A DNA stretch of 17,854 nucleotides from the NCBI GenBank assembly GCA_035637115.1, contig DASPXV010000063.1, positions 1 to 17,854 on the forward strand, written 5' to 3'. Within the stretch, counting starts at the first letter, position 1. Each line of letters opens with the position of its first letter. Of the stretch, positions 7,382-14,086 are shown in pieces. The DNA comes from JAICSD01 sp035637115 (lineage in GTDB: Bacteria > Acidobacteriota > Vicinamibacteria > Vicinamibacterales > 2-12-FULL-66-21). Position numbers and translations under genes: made by a program. The notes beneath the pieces were generated by a model, which saw only the letters and a list, made by a program, of their open reading frames with translations, did not search any database and was not told where the DNA came from.

Positions 7382-8401
7382 GTGAAAAAGAAGACCCTTC
7401 CCGCAAGGCCCAACCTCGATCACCTTCGCCGCCAGGCCAAAGTGCTGCTGGCCCAAACCAAAGACAGTGAGCGCGCGGCCGGATTCCGCCTCGCCGACGC
7501 ACAGTTGGTCATTGCGCGGCAGACAGGCTTCGCAAGCTGGCCCGCGCTGTCGCGGCACGTGCAGCAGCTGCGCAGTCTCGAAGGGGAATGGCGTTTCGCG
7601 ACGCTGGAGATCGACGGCACTGCCGTTCCCGGCGCGGCGCTGACTCAATCGCGGTTGCTGATGGACGGCGATCGGTTCCGGGTGGAGTCTCCGGAGGCGA
7701 CCTACGAAGGCGTATTCAACATCGACGTCGAAGCGACGCCGCCGCAGATCGACATCGAGTTCGTCGAGGGGCCCGAGGCGGGCAACTGGTCCTACGGGCT
7801 TTATGAATTAGATGGCGATCGCCTGACGATCTGTCTCGGTCTCACCGGCGCATCCCGCCCGACTGCGTTTGCGACAAGTCCGGGCAGCGGACACGCACTC
7901 GAGCGATTCCGCCGCGCGTCGGCCGCTCGCCCGGACAGCGTCACCGGCGGCACGGCGAAACCCGCAGCGCCGCCTATATCCACGACGGAGCGCGAAGATG
8001 CATCGGCGTTCGACGTCACAATGACACCGCTGCTGCGTCGACTGGAAGGGGACTGGGTTCCTGTTGAAATCGTGACCGACGGCAAGCCGATGCCCGCGAA
8101 GTGGATGGAGTACGGCTCGCGCACGGCCGTGGGCAACGAAGTGAAAGTCGTGTTCGGCGGCCAGACGATGGTACACGCGAAGGTGCGCATCGACGAGAGC
8201 GCGACGCCGATCGCGGTCGATTATTTGAACCTGAATGGAAACCAGGCCGGCAGAGTGAGCCGCGGAATCATGGAGTGGACGGGTGATGAGGTCCGCTTCC
8301 TCATGGCGGGCCCGGGGCAACCGCGTCCTGCTTCGTTCGATCCGCCGCTGCCGAACGGCATCATGAGCCGTTGGCGTCGGCGCGTTGTCTCGTCGTCGTA
8401 A
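7382..8401 (+). CDS. Two-module TIGR03067-like protein with Acidobacteria-type N-terminal leader
   Basis: A 339-residue protein. I chose GTG at 7382 over ATG at 7352 because GGAGG precedes it and the product then begins MKKKTLPARPNLDHLRRQAK, the usual form of this leader. Residues 11-60 (LDHLRRQAKVLL, ADAQLVIARQTGFASWPALS) match a short helical leader often found before ankyrin or other domains in Acidobacteria and Planctomycetes. Residues 64-180 and 218-335 are two copies of the same beta-rich module, each starting like LEGEWRFATLEIDGTAVP / LEGDWVPVEIVTDGKPMP. This is the TIGR03067 pattern, whose function is unknown. There is no signal peptide, so it is probably cytosolic. The two modules have diverged considerably. 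Confidence 0.72.
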   Translation: MKKKTLPARPNLDHLRRQAKVLLAQTKDSERAAGFRLADAQLVIARQTGFASWPALSRHVQQLRSLEGEWRFATLEIDGTAVPGAALTQSRLLMDGDRFRVESPEATYEGVFNIDVEATPPQIDIEFVEGPEAGNWSYGLYELDGDRLTICLGLTGASRPTAFATSPGSGHALERFRRASAARPDSVTGGTAKPAAPPISTTEREDASAFDVTMTPLLRRLEGDWVPVEIVTDGKPMPAKWMEYGSRTAVGNEVKVVFGGQTMVHAKVRIDESATPIAVDYLNLNGNQAGRVSRGIMEWTGDEVRFLMAGPGQPRPASFDPPLPNGIMSRWRRRVVSSS

Positions 8402-8403
8402 AC

Positions 8404-8450
8404 CAGAGCGAACGGACGAGCTTGTTGCGCGTTCATCAGTTTGCGCTCTG
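8404..8450. terminator. Possible stem-loop after the TIGR03067-like gene
   Basis: CAGAGCG (8404-8410) can pair with CGCTCTG (8444-8450), with an inner GAACG/CGTTC pairing. No T-tract follows, so intrinsic termination is uncertain. It begins 2 nt after the stop codon. Confidence 0.25.
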
Positions 8451-8575
8451 CTGTTTGCGGCGAAATGTACGCTACCCTACACTTGCCCGTTTGACTGTCG
8501 CCACGCCACGGGTTGACGTAGCCGCAGCCGCCGAGCTTTGCCGGCCGCCATCGTCAACGAGCCCGAAAGTGACAC

Positions 8576-9283
8576 ATGATCTCATTCACCGCTGACACAT
8601 TCGCCCGAATCGGCGATGGTGCGCGCCGCGTCGAAGAGCGGGCCGGCTCGCAGGAAAAGCAGATAGCGGATCTCCTCTCGACTGCGCAGACGGACGTCGA
8701 TCTCGCGCGCGCCGCGTTGTCGCGGCGCGCCGAGATGACGCAGGCGTGCGTCGATCGCCTGGCGACGGCGGTTCGCACGCAGCTGCGGCGGAGTGAGGAG
8801 TGTGTCATCAACGCGCGCAAGCTTTGTGCAGCGGCGCGGGAGAACCGTCTCGCCATCCATCGCCTCGTCACCGATCTTACCTCTGCCAGCGATGCCGAAA
8901 CGCTCGCCGCGCAACGCGGCAACCGCCACGGCGTCCTGGTCGTCGACGACTACGAGGACACGCGTGATCTCGTGTCGCTGGTGCTCAGCAGCGCCGGCTT
9001 CGTCGTGAGAACCGCCAGCAATGGTCTCGAGGGGATCATCGCCGCGTACGAAATGCGACCCAGCGTGATCCTCATGGACGTCACGATGCCCGTGCTCGAC
9101 GGACTCGAGGCGACGCGGTTGATCAAGGCGCTCGATGCGATCCGGGACGCGCGCGTCATCGCCTACACGGCGGCATCGAGTCTGAACGAAATCATCGCGA
9201 AAAACCTCTTTGCCGCGGTGTTGCAGAAGCCGGCGTCTCCGGACGCTGTCATCGCCACCGTGCGGCAGTGCGCAAACGCCTGA
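8576..9283 (+). CDS. Response regulator: helical N-terminal region plus receiver domain, no output domain
   Basis: A 235-residue cytosolic protein. Residues 1-110 are almost wholly helical (ARRVEERAGSQEKQIADLL, AENRLAIHRLV) and look like a coiled coil. Residues 118-232 are a complete CheY-like receiver: acidic pair Asp124-Asp125 in VLVVDDYEDTRD, phospho-acceptor Asp168 in ILMDVTMPVLDG, Thr198 in AYTAA and Lys218 in LQKPAS. All switch residues are present, so it should be phosphorylated by a histidine kinase, but none is encoded in the window. With no DNA-binding output domain it probably works through protein contacts, with the coiled coil as dimeriser or partner surface. An N-terminal extension before a receiver is less common than a C-terminal effector. 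Confidence 0.87.
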   Translation: MISFTADTFARIGDGARRVEERAGSQEKQIADLLSTAQTDVDLARAALSRRAEMTQACVDRLATAVRTQLRRSEECVINARKLCAAARENRLAIHRLVTDLTSASDAETLAAQRGNRHGVLVVDDYEDTRDLVSLVLSSAGFVVRTASNGLEGIIAAYEMRPSVILMDVTMPVLDGLEATRLIKALDAIRDARVIAYTAASSLNEIIAKNLFAAVLQKPASPDAVIATVRQCANA

Positions 9284-9296
9284 TACGGAGGTCTGC

Positions 9297-9602
9297 ATGT
9301 TCCTGGTTCGAGACATCATGTACTGCAAGCCCGGCAATGCCCGCCAGATGGTCGAGAAATTTCAGGCGCTTTCCCGTTTGAGCAGCCAGATGGGGTTCGG
9401 CGCGATGCGGGTCATGACGGACGTGAGCGCCGAGCGTTACTGGACCGTCGTCTCGGAGATGGAGGTGCCCAGCCTCGAAGCGTGGGCCGAGACATTGCGC
9501 AAGACGATGGCGATGAAGGAATTCCAGGACGCGATGAAGGGATATCACGACCTCATCGAACACGGCCGCCGCGAAATCTACACGCTCGAACCGGCCCAGT
9601 AG
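9297..9602 (+). CDS. Small NIPSNAP/ABM-like dimeric alpha/beta-barrel protein
   Basis: A 101-residue protein with GGAGG (9287-9291) 5 nt before the ATG; upstream in-frame codons overlap the response regulator gene. The sequence alternates beta and alpha as in dimeric ferredoxin-like folds: MFLVRDIMYCKPG (strand), ARQMVEKFQALSRL (helix), GFGAMRVMTDV and RYWTVVSEMEV (strands), LEAWAETLRK (helix), then RREIYTLEPA. It resembles NIPSNAP and antibiotic-biosynthesis-monooxygenase-like proteins, most of which lack an assigned reaction. No obvious cofactor motif is visible. It starts 13 nt after the response regulator stop and may share its transcript. The fold is a reasonable inference; the function is unknown. 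Confidence 0.72.
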   Translation: MFLVRDIMYCKPGNARQMVEKFQALSRLSSQMGFGAMRVMTDVSAERYWTVVSEMEVPSLEAWAETLRKTMAMKEFQDAMKGYHDLIEHGRREIYTLEPAQ

Positions 9603-9613
9603 CCACTGGGCCG
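9592..9613. terminator. Hairpin between convergent genes, likely bidirectional terminator
   Basis: CGGCCCAGT (9592-9600) pairs perfectly with ACTGGGCCG (9605-9613) around the 4-nt loop AGCC. The stem covers the stop codon of the plus-strand gene and lies 8 nt before the stop of the minus-strand mgsA gene. There is no U-tract on either strand, so it may terminate weakly or need Rho. Confidence 0.55.
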
Positions 9614-9620
9614 CGCCCCA

Positions 9621-10034
9621 TCACGCCGCAGTTCCGCTCACCGGCTCGTACTCGCGCTCCATCAACGGTGACGACAGGATGAAGTCCGCCGTCGATCGGT
9701 TGCACGCGATCGGCACGTTGTAGACGACGGCGATGCGCAGAAGCGCTTTCACGTCGACATCGTGCGGGTGCGGCTCGAGCGGATCCCAGAAGAAGATGAC
9801 GAAGTCGAGGCGCCCTTCGGCGATGGCCGCCCCGACCTGCTGGTCGCCGCCGAGGGGTCCACTCAGATACGGCGTGACGCGCAAGCCGAGTTCCTTCATC
9901 AGGATCGATCCCGTCGTCCCCGTCGCGAACAGCTCGTGATGCGCGAGCGTGCCGCGGTTATAGCGTGCCCAGTCCACCAGGCCAGGCTTGCAGTTGTCGT
10001 GCGCGATCAGCGCGATACGTTTTCGGACTTCCAT
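9621..10034 (-). CDS. mgsA: Methylglyoxal synthase
   Basis: A 137-residue enzyme that converts dihydroxyacetone phosphate to methylglyoxal and phosphate, a bypass used when sugar phosphates accumulate. I chose the ATG at 10034 (MEVRKRIALIAHDNCK), since the N-terminus then matches the family; a longer open frame to 10076 adds non-family residues. With a constant offset of 7 the active-site residues align with E. coli MgsA: His12 (His19), Asp64 (Asp71), His91 (His98) and Asp94 (Asp101). GTTGS (39-43) and LSGPLGGDQQVG (57-68) are the phosphate-binding loops. It is a single gene, divergent from a decayed GH43 gene. A TACGAT -10-like element ends 6 nt before the ATG and no Shine-Dalgarno sequence is evident. 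Confidence 0.95.
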   Translation of the reverse strand: MEVRKRIALIAHDNCKPGLVDWARYNRGTLAHHELFATGTTGSILMKELGLRVTPYLSGPLGGDQQVGAAIAEGRLDFVIFFWDPLEPHPHDVDVKALLRIAVVYNVPIACNRSTADFILSSPLMEREYEPVSGTAA

Positions 10035-10040
10035 CCACCA

Positions 10041-10046
10041 ATCGTA
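10041..10046 (-). promoter_or_regulatory. Putative -10 element (TACGAT) of mgsA, leaderless arrangement
   Basis: On the minus strand TACGAT ends 6 nt before the mgsA ATG at 10034. It matches the -10 consensus at four of six positions, and the spacing equals that of the other leaderless-type starts in this window. A short GT-repeat run lies just upstream. Confidence 0.4.
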
Positions 10047-10131
10047 GCGTGTGTGTGTGTCGACCGCGCAACGCATCCGCCTGGCGTATGGCTGCCATGT
10101 CTCCCGCGTCGCCTGAGCTGTTGATCCGTAA

Positions 10132-10160
10132 TTGTTCGCCGGAATGCAGTGGCGTAGGAT
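10132..10160 (+). promoter_or_regulatory. Putative promoter of the GH43 pseudogene
   Basis: TTGTTC (10132-10137) and TAGGAT (10155-10160) are separated by 17 nt, and the -10 ends 6 nt before the ATG at 10167. This fits a leaderless sigma-70 promoter, seemingly retained although the gene downstream is broken. Confidence 0.4.
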
Positions 10161-10166
10161 CGCCGA

Positions 10167-10575
10167 ATGATCCGCGCCATTTCCCTTCTACTCGCCGCCG
10201 TGATGCTCGGCGGCCTGCAGCCCGCGCAGTCCGGCAACCCTGTTATCGAGGGGTGGTACGCCGATCCCGAGGCGCATGTCTTCCAGAACAAGTACTGGCT
10301 CTATCCTCCAGCAGGATCGGTCAGTCGCGACGGGCGCCGGACATCATTCGGTCCTGCACGCCGGTGGATCCGACAAATGGTACATCGTCTATCACCGCCG
10401 CCCGCTCGGTGAGACCGATCGCAATCATCGCGTCGTTTGCATCGACGAACTGAAGTTCGATGACAAGGGAATGATCTTGCCGGTGAAGATCACGGCGACC
10501 GGTGTCGCGGTGGATCCGCTGGGCCGGCGATCACCTGCAGGCGACGCGCGTGACGAGATGGCGCAGCGTCGCTGA
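10167..10575 (+). pseudogene. GH43-family glycosidase pseudogene with large internal deletion
   Basis: The first frame gives a signal peptide (MIRAISLLLAAVMLGG...) and then NPVIEGWYADPEAHVF and YWLYP, the N-terminal start of a GH43 five-bladed propeller in which this Asp is the catalytic base. At about 10302-10308 the similarity jumps to another frame that reads ILQQD, ATGAGHHSVLH and DKWYIVYHRRPLGE, the last part of the same family. Some 200 or more residues that normally lie between, including the catalytic Glu, are absent. One deletion that also changed the frame explains this. The 3' end is uncertain: the second frame stays open to 10575 and overlaps the end of the minus-strand gene at 10531. 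The intact enzyme would have been an exported arabinosidase or xylosidase. Confidence 0.8.
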
Positions 10576-10773
10576 CATCTCTTCCCAGCTGCTGGCCGAA
10601 AGCTGATGCGGCCCGAGATGGACGCGCGGAGCGAGGTCTGTTCCTGCGATCACGAAGGACACGTCGTGGCCGCCCGTGGCGGGACGGACCCGCGTGCGAT
10701 CGACGACAAGCGTCTGCCCGCATGCGGACACCGACAGACCGTCGGCGAGATGTTCGAGCTGCGCGACTGTCAT
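10531..10773 (-). CDS. 80-residue protein of unknown function
   Basis: The ATG at 10773 is preceded by a near-ideal AGGAGG (10784-10779 on the minus strand) 5 nt away, the best ribosome site in this region, so the gene is probably real despite its size. The product, MTVAQLEHLADGLSVSACGQ onward, has no signal peptide and no membrane span. It has a beta-rich middle (QTLVVDRTRVR, DVSFVIAG) and a C-terminal helix (SSWEEMSATLRHLVTRV). I do not recognise a family. It starts 28 nt after the methyltransferase gene and is probably the last gene of that operon. Its 3' end overlaps the end of the GH43 pseudogene on the other strand. Confidence 0.62.
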   Translation of the reverse strand: MTVAQLEHLADGLSVSACGQTLVVDRTRVRPATGGHDVSFVIAGTDLAPRVHLGPHQLSASSWEEMSATLRHLVTRVACR

Positions 10774-10801
10774 GGATTCCTCCTGCCGGATAGTTTTCAG
10801 T

Positions 10802-11467
10802 TTACGCCCCCTCGGACGTGTCGATGGATTTTTTAACGTGGGGCGCCGTAGCCTGATAGTACGCGATGGCGCCGGCAATCGTGCCGCGTGTGGCCACCTG
10901 ACGCGCGTCGAATCCCGCTTCGTGCATGCGGCGCAGGAGGCGCTCGTTCGCAGAGGCATTCGCCTGACGGCCGTGAACCGCGTGCGCGAGCAGGCTGTGG
11001 TGCGTTCCGCCGATGAAGTCGAGGAACTCCAGCCGTCCGCCGGGTTTCAGTACTCGCCGTACTTCCGCGAGCACCTTTGGCTTCTCGTCCTTGCGAACGT
11101 GGTGAAACATCATCGAGGAGAACACGCGATCGAACGTGCCGTCGGGATACTCGAGCGCGTCCGCGAAGCCGCGGACAAATTGGACGTCCACCTGCGCGCG
11201 TAGCGCCTTCTTCCGTGCACGCGCGAGTGCGCGCGGGTCCGGATCCAGTGCGATCACCTTCACGGCAGGATGTGATTGCTTGATGAGAATGGCGAACGTG
11301 CCAGTGCCGCAACCGATGTCGAGCACCGCGTGCCCGGGCTTCAGCTCCGCCTGGGCAAGGAGCGGCAACAGTGCGCGGCGAAACCCGAGCAGTTTCATGA
11401 TCGGGTCGTACGCCGGCAGAAGGACGTCGAGGCTCGCGGCAGGGAGGAAGCGCCGCTCGTTCGTCAT
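10802..11467 (-). CDS. Class I SAM-dependent methyltransferase
   Basis: A 221-residue cytosolic protein of the Methyltransf_11/25 (UbiE-like) type. Motif I is VLDIGCGTG (48-56), binding the methionine part of SAM; ALDPDP (73-78) contains the acidic residue that contacts ribose; FADALEYPDGTFDRVFSSMM (101-120) covers motifs II and III; LAEVRRVLKPGGRLEFLDF is the usual motif IV strand. The C-terminal part (HSLLAHAVHGRQ, MHEAGFDARQV) probably holds the substrate side and is not diagnostic. The acceptor could be a quinone, lipid or small molecule. The gene lies 21 nt after the Gfo/Idh/MocA gene and 28 nt before the 80-residue gene, so it is probably the centre of a three-gene operon. No good Shine-Dalgarno sequence precedes its ATG. 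Confidence 0.88.
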   Translation of the reverse strand: MTNERRFLPAASLDVLLPAYDPIMKLLGFRRALLPLLAQAELKPGHAVLDIGCGTGTFAILIKQSHPAVKVIALDPDPRALARARKKALRAQVDVQFVRGFADALEYPDGTFDRVFSSMMFHHVRKDEKPKVLAEVRRVLKPGGRLEFLDFIGGTHHSLLAHAVHGRQANASANERLLRRMHEAGFDARQVATRGTIAGAIAYYQATAPHVKKSIDTSEGA

Positions 11468-11488
11468 ACTCAGAAGAACAGCCGAGCG

Positions 11489-12853
11489 TCAGATTGAAGA
11501 CGCAGAGATCTGCGGCAGCACCCAGGGCGCACGGTACGGCTTCGTCACCAGCTTCTGCGCTTCCGCGTCGCCGACGATCTGCTCGCGCGCCACGTCCCAC
11601 TTCACGCGCCGGCCGGTGCGAAACGCGATGTTGCCGAGATGGCAGGCGATCATCGAGTTGTGGCCGATCTCGACATCTGACGCCGGACGCTTCCGCGACT
11701 CGACGCAGTCGAGGAAATCCTTCATGTGCGCCTGGTTCATGTCGCCGCTGCTGCCGCGACGCGGCTCGCCCGTCATCCGGTAGCGCTTCTTGTTTTCTTT
11801 CGTCTCGGTTTCCGGCAGCACTTCCCAGCCGCCCCGATCCACGACAAGCACCCCGTTGTTGCCGTGGAACGCGACCCCGTGATCGCGCATGTACGGGCCC
11901 TGCCCGATCGCGGTCGCGTGCTCCCAGATCAGGCTGTAGCCGTCGTACTCCCACAGCGCCTGCTGCGTGTCCGGCGTTTCTTCCGCATCTTCCGGAAATC
12001 CGAACTTGCCGCCAACCGATGTCGCGGAGAGCGGCGCCTGCACGCCCATTCCCCAGTTCGCAATGTCGATCATGTGCGCGCCCCAGTCGGTCATGAGGCC
12101 GCCCGAATAGTCGTAGTACCAGCGGAAATTGAAGTGGAAGCGGTTCTTGTTGAACGGCCGCTTCGGCGCGGGACCGAGCCACATGTCGTAGTCGACAGTC
12201 GACGGCGGCTCGCTGTCCGGCACGCGCGCGATGTTCCCCATCCAGTCCTGATAGGCCCACGCCTTCACGACGCGGATCTTGCCGAGCGCGCCGCTCTTCA
12301 CGAACTCGACGGCATCGCGGAAATGGTTTGAGCTGCGCTGTTGCGTGCCCATCTGGACGATGCGGTTGTAGCGGCGGGCGGCGTTGACCATGACGCGCCC
12401 CTCGCCGATCGTCAGCGCGAGCGGCTTCTCGACATAGACGTCCTTGCCCGCCTGGCAGGCCATGATCGTCGGCAGCGCGTGCCAGTGATCGGGCGTGCCG
12501 ATGATCACCGCGTCGACGTCCTGTCGATCGAACACGCGGCGGAAGTCGCGTCCGGCGCGATCCGGCTTCTGGCTGAAGTCCTTGTCGATCCGCTCGGCCG
12601 CCTTGGTGACCTGCTCGTCGTCCACATCGCACAGTGCGACGCACTTCGCACCCAGCCGCAGCGCGTTCCGGAGATCGCCCGTGCCCTGGCCGCCGCAGCC
12701 GATGAGCGCGACGCGGACCTTGCTGTTGGCGCCGGCGACGCGGTCCTGCGACCCCGCCGTCTGCGCCGACGTCGATCCGGATGCGGCGAGCACTCCTCCA
12801 GCGGCGCCTGCGGCTACATCCTTGATGAACGTCCGGCGGGTGGATGGTTTCAT
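11489..12853 (-). CDS. Tat-exported Gfo/Idh/MocA family oxidoreductase
   Basis: A 454-residue NAD(P)-dependent dehydrogenase family protein. The N-terminus MKPSTRRTFIKDVAAGAAGG is a twin-arginine signal, so it should be exported folded with its cofactor. A Rossmann domain follows: VRVALIGCGGQGTGD (46-60) with the dinucleotide loop, CDVDDE after strand 2, IIGTPDHWHA (117-126) and the catalytic-lysine motif EKP (142-144). The C-terminal domain has WGAHMIDIANW (257-267), typical of the bacterial subgroup with the second type of Gfo/Idh/MocA C-terminal domain. These enzymes oxidise sugars, inositols or related alcohols; several exported members act in glycan breakdown. That fits the glycosidase genes in this window, but the substrate is unknown. 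GGAGGT lies just upstream of the ATG. Confidence 0.9.
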   Translation of the reverse strand: MKPSTRRTFIKDVAAGAAGGVLAASGSTSAQTAGSQDRVAGANSKVRVALIGCGGQGTGDLRNALRLGAKCVALCDVDDEQVTKAAERIDKDFSQKPDRAGRDFRRVFDRQDVDAVIIGTPDHWHALPTIMACQAGKDVYVEKPLALTIGEGRVMVNAARRYNRIVQMGTQQRSSNHFRDAVEFVKSGALGKIRVVKAWAYQDWMGNIARVPDSEPPSTVDYDMWLGPAPKRPFNKNRFHFNFRWYYDYSGGLMTDWGAHMIDIANWGMGVQAPLSATSVGGKFGFPEDAEETPDTQQALWEYDGYSLIWEHATAIGQGPYMRDHGVAFHGNNGVLVVDRGGWEVLPETETKENKKRYRMTGEPRRGSSGDMNQAHMKDFLDCVESRKRPASDVEIGHNSMIACHLGNIAFRTGRRVKWDVAREQIVGDAEAQKLVTKPYRAPWVLPQISASSI

Positions 12854-12856
12854 GCG

Positions 12857-12877
12857 ACCTCCAATGCCGCGATTATA
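12857..12877 (-). promoter_or_regulatory. Consensus -10 and Shine-Dalgarno of the Gfo/Idh/MocA operon
   Basis: On the minus strand a perfect TATAAT (12877-12872) is followed by GGAGGT (12862-12857) and then the ATG at 12853. The leader would be only about 12 nt, just enough to hold the ribosome site. No good -35 is seen. Confidence 0.5.
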
Positions 12878-12942
12878 CGGCCGCCGCCGTAAGAGTTCGG
12901 CCTACAGCTGGGCGAGCGCTCCTATTTCCTTGCCGAAACTTC

Positions 12943-13360
12943 ATCTTCACGGCGGGAGCGACGTTCGGCAGCGTGGCGACGTTGCCCGTCGGGCAGGTAC
13001 TGCACGAGCTGCCAATAAATGGGGACAACACTTTGGTACGCTGGGCAGCCGTTACCAGCGCGGGTTCTTTGCCGGCGTCGCATTTGCGTTTGTCAGCAAA
13101 GAAACTGAATTCAAGAACGGGCTTCGCCTCTTCGACCACGACGGGCGCCCCGGCCGCGGCTGGCGTGCCCGCGGCAGCCGACGCTCTGGCCGAGCTCGGG
13201 AACCGATCTGCAATCACGCTGGAGAAAAAGAGCGACACCGTATTTTGAAAGTGGCGATGACAAAGTGAGGGTGTCAACCGCAGGAAATGTGACCACGCTG
13301 GATTTCAAACATGGCGCGACTGCCATTGTCACGGCATCCAGAACAAAATCCGGCGCATAG
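12943..13360 (+). pseudogene. Frameshifted remnant of an unidentified gene
   Basis: One plus-strand frame reads through FGSVATLPVGQVLHELPING, SAGSLPASHLRLSAKK and a Thr/Ala/Pro linker to NRSAITLEKKSDTVF, where a stop occurs at 13246-13248. Shifting by one base in the TTTT tract at 13243-13246 restores a natural-looking continuation, FESGDDKVRVSTAGNVTTLD then HGATAIVTASRTKSGA, ending at the TAG at 13358. The first part recalls a bacterial SH3-like fold, but this is weak. There is no start with a ribosome site, and the 5' boundary given here is approximate. The frame break is plain; whether the segment was ever a gene is moderately likely. Confidence 0.4.
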
Positions 13361-13366
13361 CACTTA

Positions 13367-13879
13367 TCAAACGGTGGAACGCCAGAAGTTCAGCGTCCCA
13401 GCGGAAATGCGTCCGTCACCTGGACCGGCGGCAATTTCATCGAGCAGACATCGCTGCAGCGCGCGCGCATCATCGCGCAGGCCGAGCGTCGCGAGACTGT
13501 CCATGATGCGCGTCAGCCGCAGGTGATTGTGATTCCCCGGATGCAGCCACACGCGCGAACGGATGGGAAAGCGCGCGTCGTCAATCTCAATGCGTTCGCC
13601 GTCACGGCGTAATCCGTAGAACGCAAGCATCCGATCGAACGCCTCACGTAACCGATCGCGCAATCGCGGATCATCGGTGAACGCGCGGACGGTGTCGTCT
13701 GTCACAAGCGGCGCGAACGGATTCACACCGCTCGGCCGCCGCGTCGGAAACAGCCACTGAATGTAATCGTGCACGCCCTCGAGATGGTCGTCATCCCACG
13801 CAAGAATCTCGCGCACGGTGCGGCCGGCGTCGTCACCGCCACCCGAGTAAAACGCCACGATCGGGTCGGAGTACAACAT
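13367..13879 (-). CDS. OGFr-like domain protein
   Basis: A 170-residue protein resembling the opioid growth factor receptor conserved domain, which also occurs in bacteria with unknown function. Key stretches are FYSGGGDDAGRTVREILAWD (10-29), LEGVHDYIQWLFPTRRPSGV (33-52), the helix around DDPRLRDRLREAFDRMLAFY (69-88) and HPGNHNHLRLTRIMDSL (113-129). I chose the ATG at 13879 since the family match begins there; the longer open frame to 14245 runs antisense into the neighbouring gene. No signal or membrane span is present, so it is probably cytosolic. It is divergent from the SIR2-ATPase gene across 207 nt, so the two could be co-regulated. It could be part of that locus or merely adjacent. Confidence 0.77.
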   Translation of the reverse strand: MLYSDPIVAFYSGGGDDAGRTVREILAWDDDHLEGVHDYIQWLFPTRRPSGVNPFAPLVTDDTVRAFTDDPRLRDRLREAFDRMLAFYGLRRDGERIEIDDARFPIRSRVWLHPGNHNHLRLTRIMDSLATLGLRDDARALQRCLLDEIAAGPGDGRISAGTLNFWRSTV

Positions 13880-13969
13880 TGATATTCTCAGCTCAGCCGC
13901 ACGAATCGCGAAGCGCGTTCCCGCCTTATGCGCAACGACTGACGTTATACGACTTCGTCGACAGCGACC

Positions 13970-13985
13970 GGCCAATCCATTGGCC
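13970..13985. promoter_or_regulatory. Inverted repeat in the divergent OGFr / SIR2-ATPase control region
   Basis: GGCCAAT (13970-13976) and ATTGGCC (13979-13985) form a perfect 7-bp inverted repeat around CC. It lies 22 nt upstream of the plus-strand promoter's -35 and about 20 nt upstream of a TATAAC on the minus strand (13949-13944), a possible -10 of the OGFr gene. A dimeric regulator bound here could act on both genes. Confidence 0.4.
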
Positions 13986-14006
13986 TGGCGGCCAACTTCT
14001 CGCATA

Positions 14007-14034
14007 TTGACCTTTCGCCAGCAGCACGTACGAT
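14007..14034 (+). promoter_or_regulatory. Putative sigma-70 promoter of the SIR2-ATPase / HNH operon
   Basis: TTGACC (14007-14012) and TACGAT (14029-14034) are 16 nt apart. Transcription would start near 14041 and give a leader of about 45 nt. AGGGAGG (14075-14081) then lies 5 nt before the GTG start at 14087. Confidence 0.5.
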
Positions 14035-14086
14035 TGCGCTTTCCTGAGCGGTCGGTTTCTCCCCCGCAACTTTCAGGGAGGCGCAA

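Noticed and set aside
10044..10060. GT dinucleotide run near the mgsA start
   Set aside because: It is a short simple repeat of a few units and has no spacer structure, so it is not a CRISPR or other array.
10833..12644. 603-residue open frame on the minus strand
   Set aside because: It is an alternate frame within the Gfo/Idh/MocA and methyltransferase genes, both of which have clear motifs in their own frames.
13243..13246. Programmed ribosomal frameshift at TTTT
   Set aside because: The tract is short, lacks a slippery heptamer and a clear downstream pseudoknot, and the upstream frame has no start, so decay or sequence error is simpler.
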